Source: Aliamphritea hakodatensis (GTDB lineage Bacteria > Pseudomonadota > Gammaproteobacteria > Pseudomonadales > Balneatricaceae). Taken from it: 64,000 bases of DNA. The stretch covers positions 248,001 to 312,000 of the forward strand of contig NZ_AP025281.1 in the NCBI RefSeq assembly GCF_024347195.1, read 5' to 3'. This document shows, piece by piece, positions 50,675-59,647 of the stretch. The position numbers and the translations under genes were made by a program. Under the pieces are notes generated by a model, which worked only from the letters and a program-made list of their open reading frames with translations, had not been told where the DNA came from and searched no databases. The stretch's first letter is position 1. Every line of letters begins with the position of its first letter.

Positions 50675-51969
50675 TTGAAGTCGCGTTAATCGCAGTAGCC
50701 TTACTGGTCATCCTGCTTACCTTAGGTGTACCCCTGCCGTACTGTTTTGGCGGCGGTCTGATGGTGATGTACTTCCTCGGCGACGTGGTAATGAAGGGCA
50801 ACATGCTGTGGGGTTTCCAGCAGCTGGGTAACCCTGTACTGCTGGCCATTCCGCTATTTGTACTGGCCGGCACCATAATGAGTGTCAGTGGCATAGCGGC
50901 GAGTTTACTGCGTTTTGTGAATATTTTTGTGGGCCATCTGCGCGGCGGTCTGGGGGTGGTTGCCACCATCAGCTGTGCGCTGATTGGCGCGATCTCCGGC
51001 TCGGGTCTGACCGGCGTGGCGGCTATCGGCCCGCTGCTGATTCCGGAAATGGAGAAGCAGGGCTATCCCCGTGAGTATGCCACGGCACTGATCGCCAACG
51101 CTTCCCTGCTGGGGCTGCTGATTCCGCCAAGTGTCACCATGATTGTCTATGGCTGGGTAACGGATACCTCGATTCTGGCCTGCTTCCTGGCAACCCTGGG
51201 CCCGGGTCTGCTGATCATGACTAACTTTTCGGTGGTAAACGTCTGGCTGGCGCGAAAATTCCCGCTGGTTCTGGAGCCGCGGCCGAAAGGCAAAGCGTTT
51301 GTTGCGGAGGCCACCGGCCGTGGTTTTAAAGCGACTCCGGCACTGCTGATGCCGGTGATCATTCTGGGCGGTATTTACGGCGGCATCATGACGCCGACCG
51401 AAGCGGCTGCGCTGGCGGTGATCTACGCCATTCCGGTGGGCTTCTGGATCTACCGCGGCCTGACCATCAAGACCTTCCTGTCGGCCTGTAAAGAAGCGTC
51501 TACCTCTGTGGGGGCGATCATGCTGATGATTCTGTTCAGTATGATTCTGTCACAGATGTTCGTGCTGGAAAGTATTCCTCAGGCGCTGGTGGAGTCGATC
51601 TTTGCGATTACCGATAACACTACTGTACTGCTGATCCTGATTAACATCCTGCTGTTCCTGGTGGGCATGGTGGTCAACGATGTCACGGCGATCATTCTGA
51701 TTGCACCGTTGCTGTTACCGCTGATGACGGCTATCGGTATCAGCCCGATTCAGTTCGCGGCGATCATGGGCGTGAACACTGCCATGGGCGGGGTAACACC
51801 GCCGTACGCATCGATCCTGTATCTGGGTGCCCGGGTGGGTAAGGTGAAGGTCACCAAGGTGATCCGTCCGGCGATGATCCTGATTCTGACCGGTTACCTG
51901 CCGGTGGTCTTCCTGACCTCTTTCTGGGGCGATCTGTCACTCTTCCTGCCACGTTTCTTTGGCTATTAA
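50671..51969 (+). CDS. TRAP transporter large permease (DctM family)
   Basis: 432 residues with about twelve TM helices. The family segments GSGLTGVAAIGPLLIPEME and NTAMGGVTPPYAS are clear. It transports the substrate with sodium ions delivered by the binding protein. It is coupled to the small permease gene and followed after 82 bp by the binding-protein gene. Confidence 0.95.
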   Translation: MIEVALIAVALLVILLTLGVPLPYCFGGGLMVMYFLGDVVMKGNMLWGFQQLGNPVLLAIPLFVLAGTIMSVSGIAASLLRFVNIFVGHLRGGLGVVATISCALIGAISGSGLTGVAAIGPLLIPEMEKQGYPREYATALIANASLLGLLIPPSVTMIVYGWVTDTSILACFLATLGPGLLIMTNFSVVNVWLARKFPLVLEPRPKGKAFVAEATGRGFKATPALLMPVIILGGIYGGIMTPTEAAALAVIYAIPVGFWIYRGLTIKTFLSACKEASTSVGAIMLMILFSMILSQMFVLESIPQALVESIFAITDNTTVLLILINILLFLVGMVVNDVTAIILIAPLLLPLMTAIGISPIQFAAIMGVNTAMGGVTPPYASILYLGARVGKVKVTKVIRPAMILILTGYLPVVFLTSFWGDLSLFLPRFFGY

Positions 51970-52051
51970 AACTGCATGATTTTCGGGCAGCGGCTGCTGC
52001 CCGGTCCGTCTGTGTGTGAAACCTGTAATAAAAACAAATGAGGCTATAAAC

Positions 52052-53056
52052 ATGAAACTGAATACTCTGACCAAGTACGTCAGCGCTGCGGTGCTGGCCG
52101 GCTCACTGGGCTTAACCGCGGTGGCTGAAGCCGCCACCCTGAAGATCAGCCATATCCGCCCACAGGGCGCGATCATTGATAACGAGCTGAAAGATTTCGC
52201 ATCTAAGGTAGATGCTGCCACTGAAGGCGATGTGAAGGTGAAAATCTTTGCGGCCAGCGCGCTGGGTGACTACACCACCGTACAGGAGCGTATCTCTGTT
52301 GGTGCAATCGACATGGCGGTACAGCCGGCGGCAACCGCTGCTGAGCGTAAGATGCAGATCAGCGCTTTCCCGTATGTGGCTGAAAACTGGGCACAGGCGA
52401 AAGACATCTATGGCCCGGGCGGTGCGATCCACTCTGCGATGAAAGCACTGTACGCCAAGCAGGACATCACCATGCTGGCGGCGTATCCGGTGTACTTCGG
52501 CGGCGTTGCCCTGAACCGTGATGCGGTGTCTCCGGGTGATCCAAGTGTTGATAAGGGTATCAAGGTACGTGTACCGGGTATCAAGAGCTTCCAGCTGACC
52601 TCTGATGCGCTGGGTTACATCAGCTCACCAATCCCGTTCTCTGAAGCTTTTACTGCGGTACAGACCGGCGTTGTTGACGGAGTGGTCGGTTCCGGTGCGG
52701 AAGGTTACTACGCGTCTTTCCGTGACGTAACCAAGACTTACGTGCCAGTAAATACTCACTTTGAAGTGTGGTACATGATCATCAACTCCGAAACCCTGGC
52801 CGACATGGATGCGGAAGACCGTGAAGCGCTGCAACAGCAAGCACTGGCATTCGAATCCAAGCGCTGGGAAAACGCTGAAGCGGATCAGGCGGCTTACGAG
52901 CAGAAACTGGCAGACAACGGTGCAACCATTGTTGATCTGAGCAATGAAGAACTGGCGGCTGCGGCGGCTAAGGTTCGTGCGGAAGTATGGCCAAAAATTC
53001 TTGAAGACGTCGGCGCTGACTGGGGTCAGAACGTTCTGGACCAGATCGCCAAGTAA
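52052..53056 (+). CDS. TRAP transporter substrate-binding protein (DctP family)
   Basis: 334 residues. A signal peptide ending EA-ATLKISHIRP is followed by a DctP fold. The conserved Arg that grips a carboxylate is in IKVRVPGIKSFQ. The substrate is therefore likely an acid, such as an amino acid, opine or imino acid, in keeping with the dehydrogenase genes downstream. The ATG at 52052 begins the signal. A terminator follows. Confidence 0.93.
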   Translation: MKLNTLTKYVSAAVLAGSLGLTAVAEAATLKISHIRPQGAIIDNELKDFASKVDAATEGDVKVKIFAASALGDYTTVQERISVGAIDMAVQPAATAAERKMQISAFPYVAENWAQAKDIYGPGGAIHSAMKALYAKQDITMLAAYPVYFGGVALNRDAVSPGDPSVDKGIKVRVPGIKSFQLTSDALGYISSPIPFSEAFTAVQTGVVDGVVGSGAEGYYASFRDVTKTYVPVNTHFEVWYMIINSETLADMDAEDREALQQQALAFESKRWENAEADQAAYEQKLADNGATIVDLSNEELAAAAAKVRAEVWPKILEDVGADWGQNVLDQIAK

Positions 53057-53098
53057 AGCGTTTTTACAGGCCCTGGGAGGTGTGTATACCGCCTCCCA

Positions 53099-53136
53099 AC
53101 CGGCCGGGGGAGGGTTTTACCCGGCCGGTTTTTTTT
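53099..53136 (+). terminator. Intrinsic terminator after the TRAP genes
   Basis: ACCGGCCGGG, 11-nt loop, CCCGGCCGGT and T8. It separates the transporter genes from the dehydrogenase genes. Confidence 0.93.
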
Positions 53137-53243
53137 CGCCAGAGCGTTTTGGCCGGTGGCTGATGTTCCGCTGTTTCAGCCACCGGCAAAGTTTTCTGTC
53201 TGCAGTTCTATGGGCGGGGATGTAGCCGCCAACAAGGAAGCCT

Positions 53244-53606
53244 ATGTTTCGTTATCTAGCCGATGACACACCGGATAAGAATCAACAACAGGTGTGCATC
53301 ATGATCAATGACCGCAAAGTCACAGTACCGGCTAACAGTTCGGTCTGGGCGGCAATGGCTGTCAGCGGTGAGACCACCACCCGTTTATCACCGGTATCAC
53401 AGCAGCCCCGCTCTGCTTACTGTGCCATGGGTGCCTGCTTTGAATGTCTCGTGGAAATCGACGGTTTACCGAACCAGCAGGCCTGTATGCAACGGGTATA
53501 TCCGGGTATGGATGTGCGCTGTCAGGCGATTACCGAAGCCAGTCAGGCGGTGCCGGCCGGCCAGTATTATGAACTTTCAGCTGATCAGGACGCCGCCCAT
53601 GACTGA
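53244..53606 (+). CDS. Small [2Fe-2S] subunit of amine dehydrogenase (HcnA/LhpF/OoxA-like)
   Basis: 120 residues. A ferredoxin-like Fer2_4 domain has Cys in YCAMGACFECLV and a fourth in NQQACMQRV. It is the small subunit of heterotrimeric FAD amine or imino-acid dehydrogenases such as HcnABC, opine oxidase and D-hydroxyproline dehydrogenase. Its stop overlaps the next gene by 8 bp. It has no FAD site of its own. Confidence 0.88.
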   Translation: MFRYLADDTPDKNQQQVCIMINDRKVTVPANSSVWAAMAVSGETTTRLSPVSQQPRSAYCAMGACFECLVEIDGLPNQQACMQRVYPGMDVRCQAITEASQAVPAGQYYELSADQDAAHD

Positions 53607-55011
53607 CAGTTACGATATCGCCGTGATCGGCGCAGGCCCTGCCGGTATGTCTGCGGCGATTACCGCCAGTGCAGCCGGTGCCAGAGTCGTGGTGCTGGAT
53701 GATAAGCCCCGGGCCGGTGGGCAGATTTACCGCAATGTCACCGACAGCCCGCTGAAGAATACTGATCTGCTGGGTGAAGATTACACCAAAGGTGCCGCTC
53801 TGGTTGAGCAGTTTAATGCCTGCCGCGCGGAAAAAATTACCGCAGCGAATGTCTGGCATGTGGGGGATAACGGTGAAATTTTATTCTCTCAGGCCGGCGC
53901 TTCCGCCAGCCTGACCGCCCGGGAAGTGGTGATCAGTGTCGGGGCGATGGAGCGGCCGTTTCCTATTCCCGGCTGGCATTTGCCGGGCGTGATGACGGCT
54001 GGCAGTGCACAGGTCATGCTCAAGTCCGACGGATTAGTGCGGGATGGTGCAGTGTTCGCCGGCAGTGGCCCGCTGCTGTATCTGATTGTGGCCCAGTATT
54101 TACGCTTAGGTGTGAAGGTCAAAGCGCTGGTGGATACCACACCTAAGCAAAACTATCTGGCAGCGGCGAGTTTGCTGCCCGGCGCGCTGGGGCATACGGA
54201 CGTTCTCACCAAGGGCATCGGTTTGCTGAATGAGATCCGCCGGGCCGGTGTGCCTGTGTATAAGTATGCGGAAGATCTTAGCATCCGCGGGGAACAACAG
54301 GCCGAAGGGCTGAGTTTTACCGCCAAAGGTGAGAGTCATTCACTGGATGCTGCCCATATTTTCCTGCATCAGGGGGTGATTCCCAACCTGAACATGACCC
54401 GGGCAACCGGCGTTGAGCATGTCTGGAACCGGGAACAGCTTAGCTGGCAGCCACGGCTGAACAGCTGGGGACAGACATCGGTCGCGCATATCGCCGTGGC
54501 CGGTGATGGCAGCGGCATCATTGGTGCCGATGCGGCGGCCCTGTCCGGCCAGTTGGTGGCCTGGCAGCAACTGGTCCGCTTAGGGCTGATATCACCTGAA
54601 AATGCAGAAAATCACAGCCGGCCGTTACAGCAAAAGTTACAGCGCTATCAGGGTTTACGCCGTTTTATTGACCGTTTGTATAAACCGGCGGATGCGCTGC
54701 GCAAACCTGAGCAGCAGGAGACGATGGTGTGCCGCTGTGAAGAACAGACCCGCGGCCAGCTGAAAGCCGCATTCGATCAGGGGGCACGGTTACCGGATGA
54801 ACTTAAAGGCCTGACCCGCTGCGGTATGGGGCCTTGTCAGGGGCGTCAGTGTGGCCATACCGTGAGTGAATTACTGGCCCAGTGGCAGGGGTGTGAGGTT
54901 GAAGCGGTTGGCTATTACCGGCTGCGCTCCCCCATGCGCTTAATCAATCTGACTGAGCTGGCCAGGTTTCAGCCGCATCGGCAGGCGTCTGCTGTGGAGG
55001 TGAAGTCATGA
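53599..55011 (+). CDS. FAD/BFD subunit of amine dehydrogenase (HcnB/LhpE/OoxA-like)
   Basis: 470 residues. The FAD fold is IAVIGAGPAGMSAAITAS; the C-terminal BFD-like domain binds [2Fe-2S] through CRCEE and CGMGPCQGRQC. It transfers electrons between the oxidase subunit and the respiratory chain. The ATG at 53599 gives the canonical N-terminus; longer frames overlap the small subunit. It overlaps the next gene by ATGA. Confidence 0.92.
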   Translation: MTDSYDIAVIGAGPAGMSAAITASAAGARVVVLDDKPRAGGQIYRNVTDSPLKNTDLLGEDYTKGAALVEQFNACRAEKITAANVWHVGDNGEILFSQAGASASLTAREVVISVGAMERPFPIPGWHLPGVMTAGSAQVMLKSDGLVRDGAVFAGSGPLLYLIVAQYLRLGVKVKALVDTTPKQNYLAAASLLPGALGHTDVLTKGIGLLNEIRRAGVPVYKYAEDLSIRGEQQAEGLSFTAKGESHSLDAAHIFLHQGVIPNLNMTRATGVEHVWNREQLSWQPRLNSWGQTSVAHIAVAGDGSGIIGADAAALSGQLVAWQQLVRLGLISPENAENHSRPLQQKLQRYQGLRRFIDRLYKPADALRKPEQQETMVCRCEEQTRGQLKAAFDQGARLPDELKGLTRCGMGPCQGRQCGHTVSELLAQWQGCEVEAVGYYRLRSPMRLINLTELARFQPHRQASAVEVKS

Positions 55012-56147
55012 ATGCGATTGCCGGTAACCGTCAGAAAGCCAGTGTCATTATTATCGGTGGCGGTATTCAGGGCTGTTCCACTGCATATCAGCTGGCGAAG
55101 CGCGGTGTGGATGTCATCGTTCTGGAAAAAGACCGGGTTGCCCGCCACGCCTCCGGCGTGAATGCCGGCGGGGTGCGTCTGCTGGGCCGGGATATCGCCG
55201 AGGTTCCCCTGAGTAAGGTAGCAATGCAGCGCTGGCAAACGCTGGACGATGAGCTGGACGGCGATACCGGATTCCGTCGCCGCAGCCTGATCAATATCGC
55301 TGCTGATGAAGCGGATATGCAAACCCTGCAGAAGCGTCAGGCGCTGATGCACGGGCAGGGATACTTCCACGAAACAATGATTGATCAGCAAGAGCTGCGT
55401 GAGCGTTTACCCCACGTGGCGGACTACTGTGTTGGCGGCGTTGTTTCAGAAACCGACGGCTATGCCATTCCGTATAAATCGGTATTTGCCTTTCGGCAGG
55501 CCGCTGCCAGAGCCGGCGCTGAATTCGCTGAAGGCCAGCAGGTACAACGGTTGCGCCGGATCGGCAACAACTGGCTGGTGGAAACCGCCAGCGGCCGCTA
55601 TGAAGCTGAGTATCTGGTGAACTGTGCCGGTGCCTGGGCGGACCAGATTGCCGTCATGATGGGGGATAACTGCCCCATGACCTACAGCGCGCCGATGCTG
55701 ATGATTACCACCCGGATGCCACATTTTGCCACGCCTGTCGTGGGGGCGGTGAGCCGGCCGCTTTCCTTTAAACAATTTGAGAACGGCACTGTCCTGATCG
55801 GCGGGGGCGCCAAAGGCTTTGCCGACCGTGCCCGTAATACCACCCGGCTGGATTACGCCAAACTGGCGGTGGGGGCCAGCAATGCGGTGGATTTCTTCCC
55901 GATTATGCGTACTGCCACTGTGAACCGGATGTGGGCCGGGCTGGAAGCCTATATGCCGGATAACCTGCCGGTGATCAGCGCCAGTGTGAACAGCCCCAAT
56001 GCCTTTCATGCGTTCGGTTTTTCCGCCCACGGCTTCCAGCTGGGGCCGGTGATCGGTGAAGTGCTGGCGGATCTGGTGACCACCGGCCGCAGTGAGTTTG
56101 ATCTCAGCGCGTTCCGGGTTGACCGTTTTGAACGCAAAGTGCTGTAA
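55008..56147 (+). CDS. DAO-family catalytic subunit of amine dehydrogenase (HcnC/LhpB/OoxB-like)
   Basis: 379 residues with the N-terminal FAD fold IIGGGIQGCSTAYQLAKRG and the C-terminal GFSAHGFQLGPVIGEVLADL, as in glycine, sarcosine and D-amino-acid oxidases. This subunit oxidises the substrate's C-N bond to an imine. The RidA gene downstream fits an imine product. The substrate is unknown; D-proline, hydroxyproline, sarcosine, an opine or another N-substituted amino acid are candidates. Confidence 0.93.
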   Translation: MNAIAGNRQKASVIIIGGGIQGCSTAYQLAKRGVDVIVLEKDRVARHASGVNAGGVRLLGRDIAEVPLSKVAMQRWQTLDDELDGDTGFRRRSLINIAADEADMQTLQKRQALMHGQGYFHETMIDQQELRERLPHVADYCVGGVVSETDGYAIPYKSVFAFRQAAARAGAEFAEGQQVQRLRRIGNNWLVETASGRYEAEYLVNCAGAWADQIAVMMGDNCPMTYSAPMLMITTRMPHFATPVVGAVSRPLSFKQFENGTVLIGGGAKGFADRARNTTRLDYAKLAVGASNAVDFFPIMRTATVNRMWAGLEAYMPDNLPVISASVNSPNAFHAFGFSAHGFQLGPVIGEVLADLVTTGRSEFDLSAFRVDRFERKVL

Positions 56148-56214
56148 GGCTGTAACGATTTAACTGTAACCGGTGATGGCGTTGTAAGTGCCATCCTGTA
56201 AACGAGGTTTTCTG

Positions 56215-56562
56215 ATGACCATTGAACGTATTGAATCCAACGACCGCATGAGCAAGGTTGTTAAGCATAACGGCACCCTGTACCTGTGTGGTCAGACGGC
56301 CAGTGCGCCGGAGTGGGATATCACCGAACAGACGCAGCGTTGTCTGGATAAGGTTGATGCCCTGCTGACCGAAAATGGCAGCGACCGCAATAAGCTGCTG
56401 TCGGTGACCATTTATGTCCGTGATATGAAAGATTTTGCGGCTATGAATGCGGTATGGGATGCCTGGGTGGCAGGTTTTGAAAAACCGGCCCGTGCCTGTG
56501 TTGAAGCCCGTATGGCCCGCCCTGAATTACTGGTGGAGTTTTCGGTGATCGCTGCCCAGTAA
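56215..56562 (+). CDS. RidA-family enamine/imine deaminase
   Basis: 115 residues of the YjgF/RidA family. The active-site Arg is in KPARACVEARMARPELLVEF. It hydrolyses reactive enamines and imines formed by the dehydrogenase upstream. GAGG lies 7 bp before the ATG at 56215. Two terminators follow. Confidence 0.92.
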   Translation: MTIERIESNDRMSKVVKHNGTLYLCGQTASAPEWDITEQTQRCLDKVDALLTENGSDRNKLLSVTIYVRDMKDFAAMNAVWDAWVAGFEKPARACVEARMARPELLVEFSVIAAQ

Positions 56563-56655
56563 TGGCTGACCCGGTACCGGATACTCTGATGAAGAGTGCC
56601 TTGCAGCCGGATAACTCCTGACGATCGCTCAACAGGGATTATCCGGACTGGCTCC

Positions 56656-56686
56656 GGCAGCGGTTTATGCACACCGCTGCCTTTTT
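56656..56686 (+). terminator. Intrinsic terminator after ridA
   Basis: GGCAGCGGT, 8-nt loop, ACCGCTGCC and T5. Confidence 0.9.
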
Positions 56687-56720
56687 ACCGCCTGACTTCA
56701 CCCCTCAGGCGGTTTTTTTA
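56687..56720. terminator. Second, bidirectional terminator at ridA/decarboxylase junction
   Basis: ACCGCCTGA, 9-nt loop, TCAGGCGGT and T7 on the plus strand. The minus-strand side meets the end of the decarboxylase gene and overlaps its stop region. Confidence 0.85.
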
Positions 56721-58067
56721 TGCCAGCGAGCTCTGAATCTGATCCAGTATCTGCCAGATCCGGTCACCCCAGGCGGCATGTTCCGGCTTCATCAGGCAGG
56801 AACGCACACAGGTGGTGTAATCGGAATCCACCTGTACCTCAGGGAATGCCTTTTTAATCAGCTGTGACGGATAGCTGAAAGTAGCCAGATACAGATCCTG
56901 TGCTTCAGCCCGTTCAAAGGTCAGCTGTGACAGCCGGGAAATTTCACGGGTGCTGGCGGCTTTCGGCGCCCAGATTACGATGTCCAGATCCGGGTCCAGC
57001 GGGGTGATGAACCGGTTATCTGTGCTCAGACGGGCGTGCAGCTTCAGGGCGGCATCCCGACAGCGGCTCAGGTCGGTGGCAAATTCCCCCTTAGGTTCCA
57101 GTGGGAACATTTCCAGCGTGGCCCACAGCGCCACTGCCGATGCCCCGGCGCGGCTGCACTCAAGGCTGATTTCCCCCAGATGCAGCTCATCCGAGCTGAA
57201 GTAGGTATAGGGCGAGTCATGTTTGTAATACTGGCCTACCTGCGGATCGCGGAACAGCACACAGCCGCAACCATAGGGCTGCAGGCCGTGTTTGTGGGGA
57301 TCGACCACCACTGAATCCGCCTGACGGATAGCATCGTAAGCGGCCCGTACCTGAGGGCTGAGATTATCCGCCAGTGTATAGTAGCCGCCGTAAGCCGAAT
57401 CGATATGAACCCGGAAGCCGTACTTTTCCTGCAGCCTGAGAATATCCGGTAACGGGTCCACCGAGCCGACGCCGGTGGTGCCCAGAGTGACAACCACCGT
57501 CCCGACGTCCAGCTGTTGCAGTTTAGACTCCAGATCACTCAGACCCATCCGTGCCTGATCATCCACCGCCACGGCTTCGAACGGGATCTGCAGCACGCCG
57601 CAGATCCGGTTGTGGGTGTAGTGGGCCTGAGACGAAGCCAGTACGGTTTTGCCCGGATGCATGTGATTTGCCACCCACAATGCTTCCAGATTGGCCAGGG
57701 TGCCGCCACCGGTCAGATGGCCGAGGTAGTTATCCCAGCCGTACATGGTGGCAATTTTGGCAACCGCTTCTTTTTCCATGGCGGAACTGGCTTTGCCGCC
57801 ATCCAGCGCATGGTTATTCGGATTGATCCAGGTGGCCAGCATGTAAGCCATGCGGGCCACCGGGTGCGGTGGCTTGAGCATCTGTCCGGCATACTGCGGA
57901 TGGGGGTAAGGGTAGTTATCCCACATCTTTTCAGCGACCTGCAGGAGGATCTCTTCTGCCCGGTGCTGGTCGTATTCGGTGTTATGGGCTGGCAGATGGC
58001 GGTAGCCGTCGGCGAGTTTATCGACAGCGTTGTAGAGGATGCCAATGCTGGCGGTTTCAATAGTCAT
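56718..58067 (-). CDS. PLP-dependent decarboxylase, group II
   Basis: 449 residues. The PLP lysine is in VVDPHKHGLQPYGCG, with the preceding phosphate-site segment HLTGGGTLANLEALWVA and Asp-His-type region VHIDSAYGGY. It belongs to the glutamate/aromatic L-amino-acid decarboxylase superfamily and makes an amine plus CO2 from an amino acid. The substrate cannot be read from sequence. The ATG at 58067 begins the family N-terminus; the longer frame overlaps the transporter gene. It is 25 bp after the SNF transporter gene, in one operon. Confidence 0.9.
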   Translation of the reverse strand: MTIETASIGILYNAVDKLADGYRHLPAHNTEYDQHRAEEILLQVAEKMWDNYPYPHPQYAGQMLKPPHPVARMAYMLATWINPNNHALDGGKASSAMEKEAVAKIATMYGWDNYLGHLTGGGTLANLEALWVANHMHPGKTVLASSQAHYTHNRICGVLQIPFEAVAVDDQARMGLSDLESKLQQLDVGTVVVTLGTTGVGSVDPLPDILRLQEKYGFRVHIDSAYGGYYTLADNLSPQVRAAYDAIRQADSVVVDPHKHGLQPYGCGCVLFRDPQVGQYYKHDSPYTYFSSDELHLGEISLECSRAGASAVALWATLEMFPLEPKGEFATDLSRCRDAALKLHARLSTDNRFITPLDPDLDIVIWAPKAASTREISRLSQLTFERAEAQDLYLATFSYPSQLIKKAFPEVQVDSDYTTCVRSCLMKPEHAAWGDRIWQILDQIQSSLA

Positions 58068-58092
58068 ATAGGGTATTCCAGAGAGTAAAAAA

Positions 58093-59478
58093 TCAGAGGG
58101 CGGCGATGACCAGTACCGCAACAAATGCCGGCACCACATAGCGAATAAAGAAACGGAAGACCGGGATCGCCTGTGGATCCGTGCTGAACATGGCGTCCAG
58201 TTGTGGCCGTTTCAGGACATAGCCGCAGAACACCGCCGTTGCGATGGCACCGATGCTCATAAAGACGTTTGCCGTGACATAATCCAGCGCGTCGAAGAAG
58301 GTTTTGCCGAAGAACACCGGGCTGTTCCAGATATTCAGTGAAAACACCGTCCCCAGGCTGACCACCCACAGGCTCAGGGTTGTCAGGAAGGTTGCTGTTC
58401 GGCGGCGCAGGCTGAAGCGGCGTTCAAGCCAGGCGACGGTCGGTTCCATCAGGGAAATCGCCGAGGTAAGGGCGGCAATGAACAGCATGAAGAAAAATAC
58501 CGAGCCGAACAGCTGGCCGTAAGGCATATCACTGAAAATCAGCGGCAGGGAAATAAACATCAGACCGGGGCCTGCACCCGGCTCCAGCCCAAACTGGAAC
58601 ACCAGCGGGAATATCGCCAGACCGGCGGTCAGTGCCACCAGGGTATCGATGCCGGCCACGGCAAAGGCGGTTTTGGTAATTGAGCTTTTTGCCGGCATGT
58701 ACGCGCCGTAGGTAATGATAGACGCAGATGCCAGGCTCAGGGTGAAGAAGGAATGGCCGATGGCGATAAAGATCGCTTCGCTGCTGAGCTTGCTGAAATC
58801 GGCGTTGAACAGGAAGTTTACCGCGGCTTCAAAGTTACCGTTTGCGGCGGAGTAACCGATCAGTACCGCCAGCATCAGCATCAGCGACGGCATCAGCCAG
58901 TTGATGGCTTTTTCGATGCCTTTCTCGATACCTGAGCTGATGATTGCAAAGGTGATCAGCAGGAAGATCACACTGAAGGTTATCAGGGTCACAGGATCAG
59001 CCAGCAGACTTTCAAAGGTGCCGCCGGTGAAGGCTGTATCTACCGTTGTGGTGGCCGTAAAGGTACCGTTGGCGGTGATCCAGAAGTAATACAGACACCA
59101 GCCTGCCACCACAATATAGAAAGACAGAATGAGGTAGCTGGTAGTCACTGCCAGCCCGCCAATGCCCTTCCACAACGGATTGGCTCCGGCCTTGCCGGCC
59201 AGTGTGCCGAAGGCATCTACGGCGTTATGGCGGGTGCTTCTGCCGATGCCGATTTCCGCCATCATCAACGGAATACCAAAGAGAAGAATACAGGCCAGAT
59301 AGACCAGTACAAAGGCTCCCCCGCCGTTTTCACCGGCGATATAAGGAAATTTCCAGAGGTTACCCAGCCCGACAGCCGAGCCGGCTGCGGCCATAATAAA
59401 GGTCAGTTTTCCACGCCAGATTTTAGTGCCACCGTCCGTAGTGGTCTGATCAGCATAGGTTAGATTCTCAGTGCTCAT
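58093..59478 (-). CDS. SNF-family Na+-dependent transporter
   Basis: 461 residues with eleven to twelve TM helices. The sodium-binding unwound TM1 is AAAGSAVGLGNLWKFPYIAGE, abbreviated: AVGLGNLWKFPY is invariant in this family. It imports an amino acid or amine with sodium. Together with the decarboxylase it forms a transport-and-decarboxylate unit, likely controlled by the LysR gene at 59648 and the structured leader at 59502-59591. Confidence 0.93.
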   Translation of the reverse strand: MSTENLTYADQTTTDGGTKIWRGKLTFIMAAAGSAVGLGNLWKFPYIAGENGGGAFVLVYLACILLFGIPLMMAEIGIGRSTRHNAVDAFGTLAGKAGANPLWKGIGGLAVTTSYLILSFYIVVAGWCLYYFWITANGTFTATTTVDTAFTGGTFESLLADPVTLITFSVIFLLITFAIISSGIEKGIEKAINWLMPSLMLMLAVLIGYSAANGNFEAAVNFLFNADFSKLSSEAIFIAIGHSFFTLSLASASIITYGAYMPAKSSITKTAFAVAGIDTLVALTAGLAIFPLVFQFGLEPGAGPGLMFISLPLIFSDMPYGQLFGSVFFFMLFIAALTSAISLMEPTVAWLERRFSLRRRTATFLTTLSLWVVSLGTVFSLNIWNSPVFFGKTFFDALDYVTANVFMSIGAIATAVFCGYVLKRPQLDAMFSTDPQAIPVFRFFIRYVVPAFVAVLVIAAL

Positions 59479-59501
59479 TGAGCTGCTCCTGATTGTTATT
59501 G

Positions 59502-59591
59502 TTTTCGGGGCAGAGGTTTCAGCCGGGCTGAAACCGCTGATTCATCGCGGTCTGCGAAGTCCGTCCCGGACCGCAGAGACCGCCCCGAAAA
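59502..59591 (-). ncRNA. Three-way-junction leader upstream of the SNF transporter
   Basis: Perfect P1 of 10 bp (TTTTCGGGGC at 59502-59511 with GCCCCGAAAA at 59582-59591) encloses P2 (GGTTTCAGC, loop CGG, GCTGAAACC, 59515-59535) and P3 (GGTCTGCG-aa-GTCCG, 3-nt loop, CGGAC-CGCAGA-ga-CC, about 59549-59581). In the transporter's sense the fold ends 23 nt before the ATG and about 11 nt before AGGAG. It may be a cis-regulatory RNA or a protein site; I cannot match it to a known riboswitch. Confidence 0.5.
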
Positions 59592-59647
59592 TTCTATGGA
59601 GCGACAGGCGTTGTCAGAAATGAAATCTGGTGATAGGTGCTATGACG

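Noticed and set aside
59591..59617. TAGAAT and CTGACA as a promoter for the SNF transporter
   Set aside because: The spacing is 15 bp, short for sigma70, and the -10 box abuts the outer stem; not firm enough to list as a feature.
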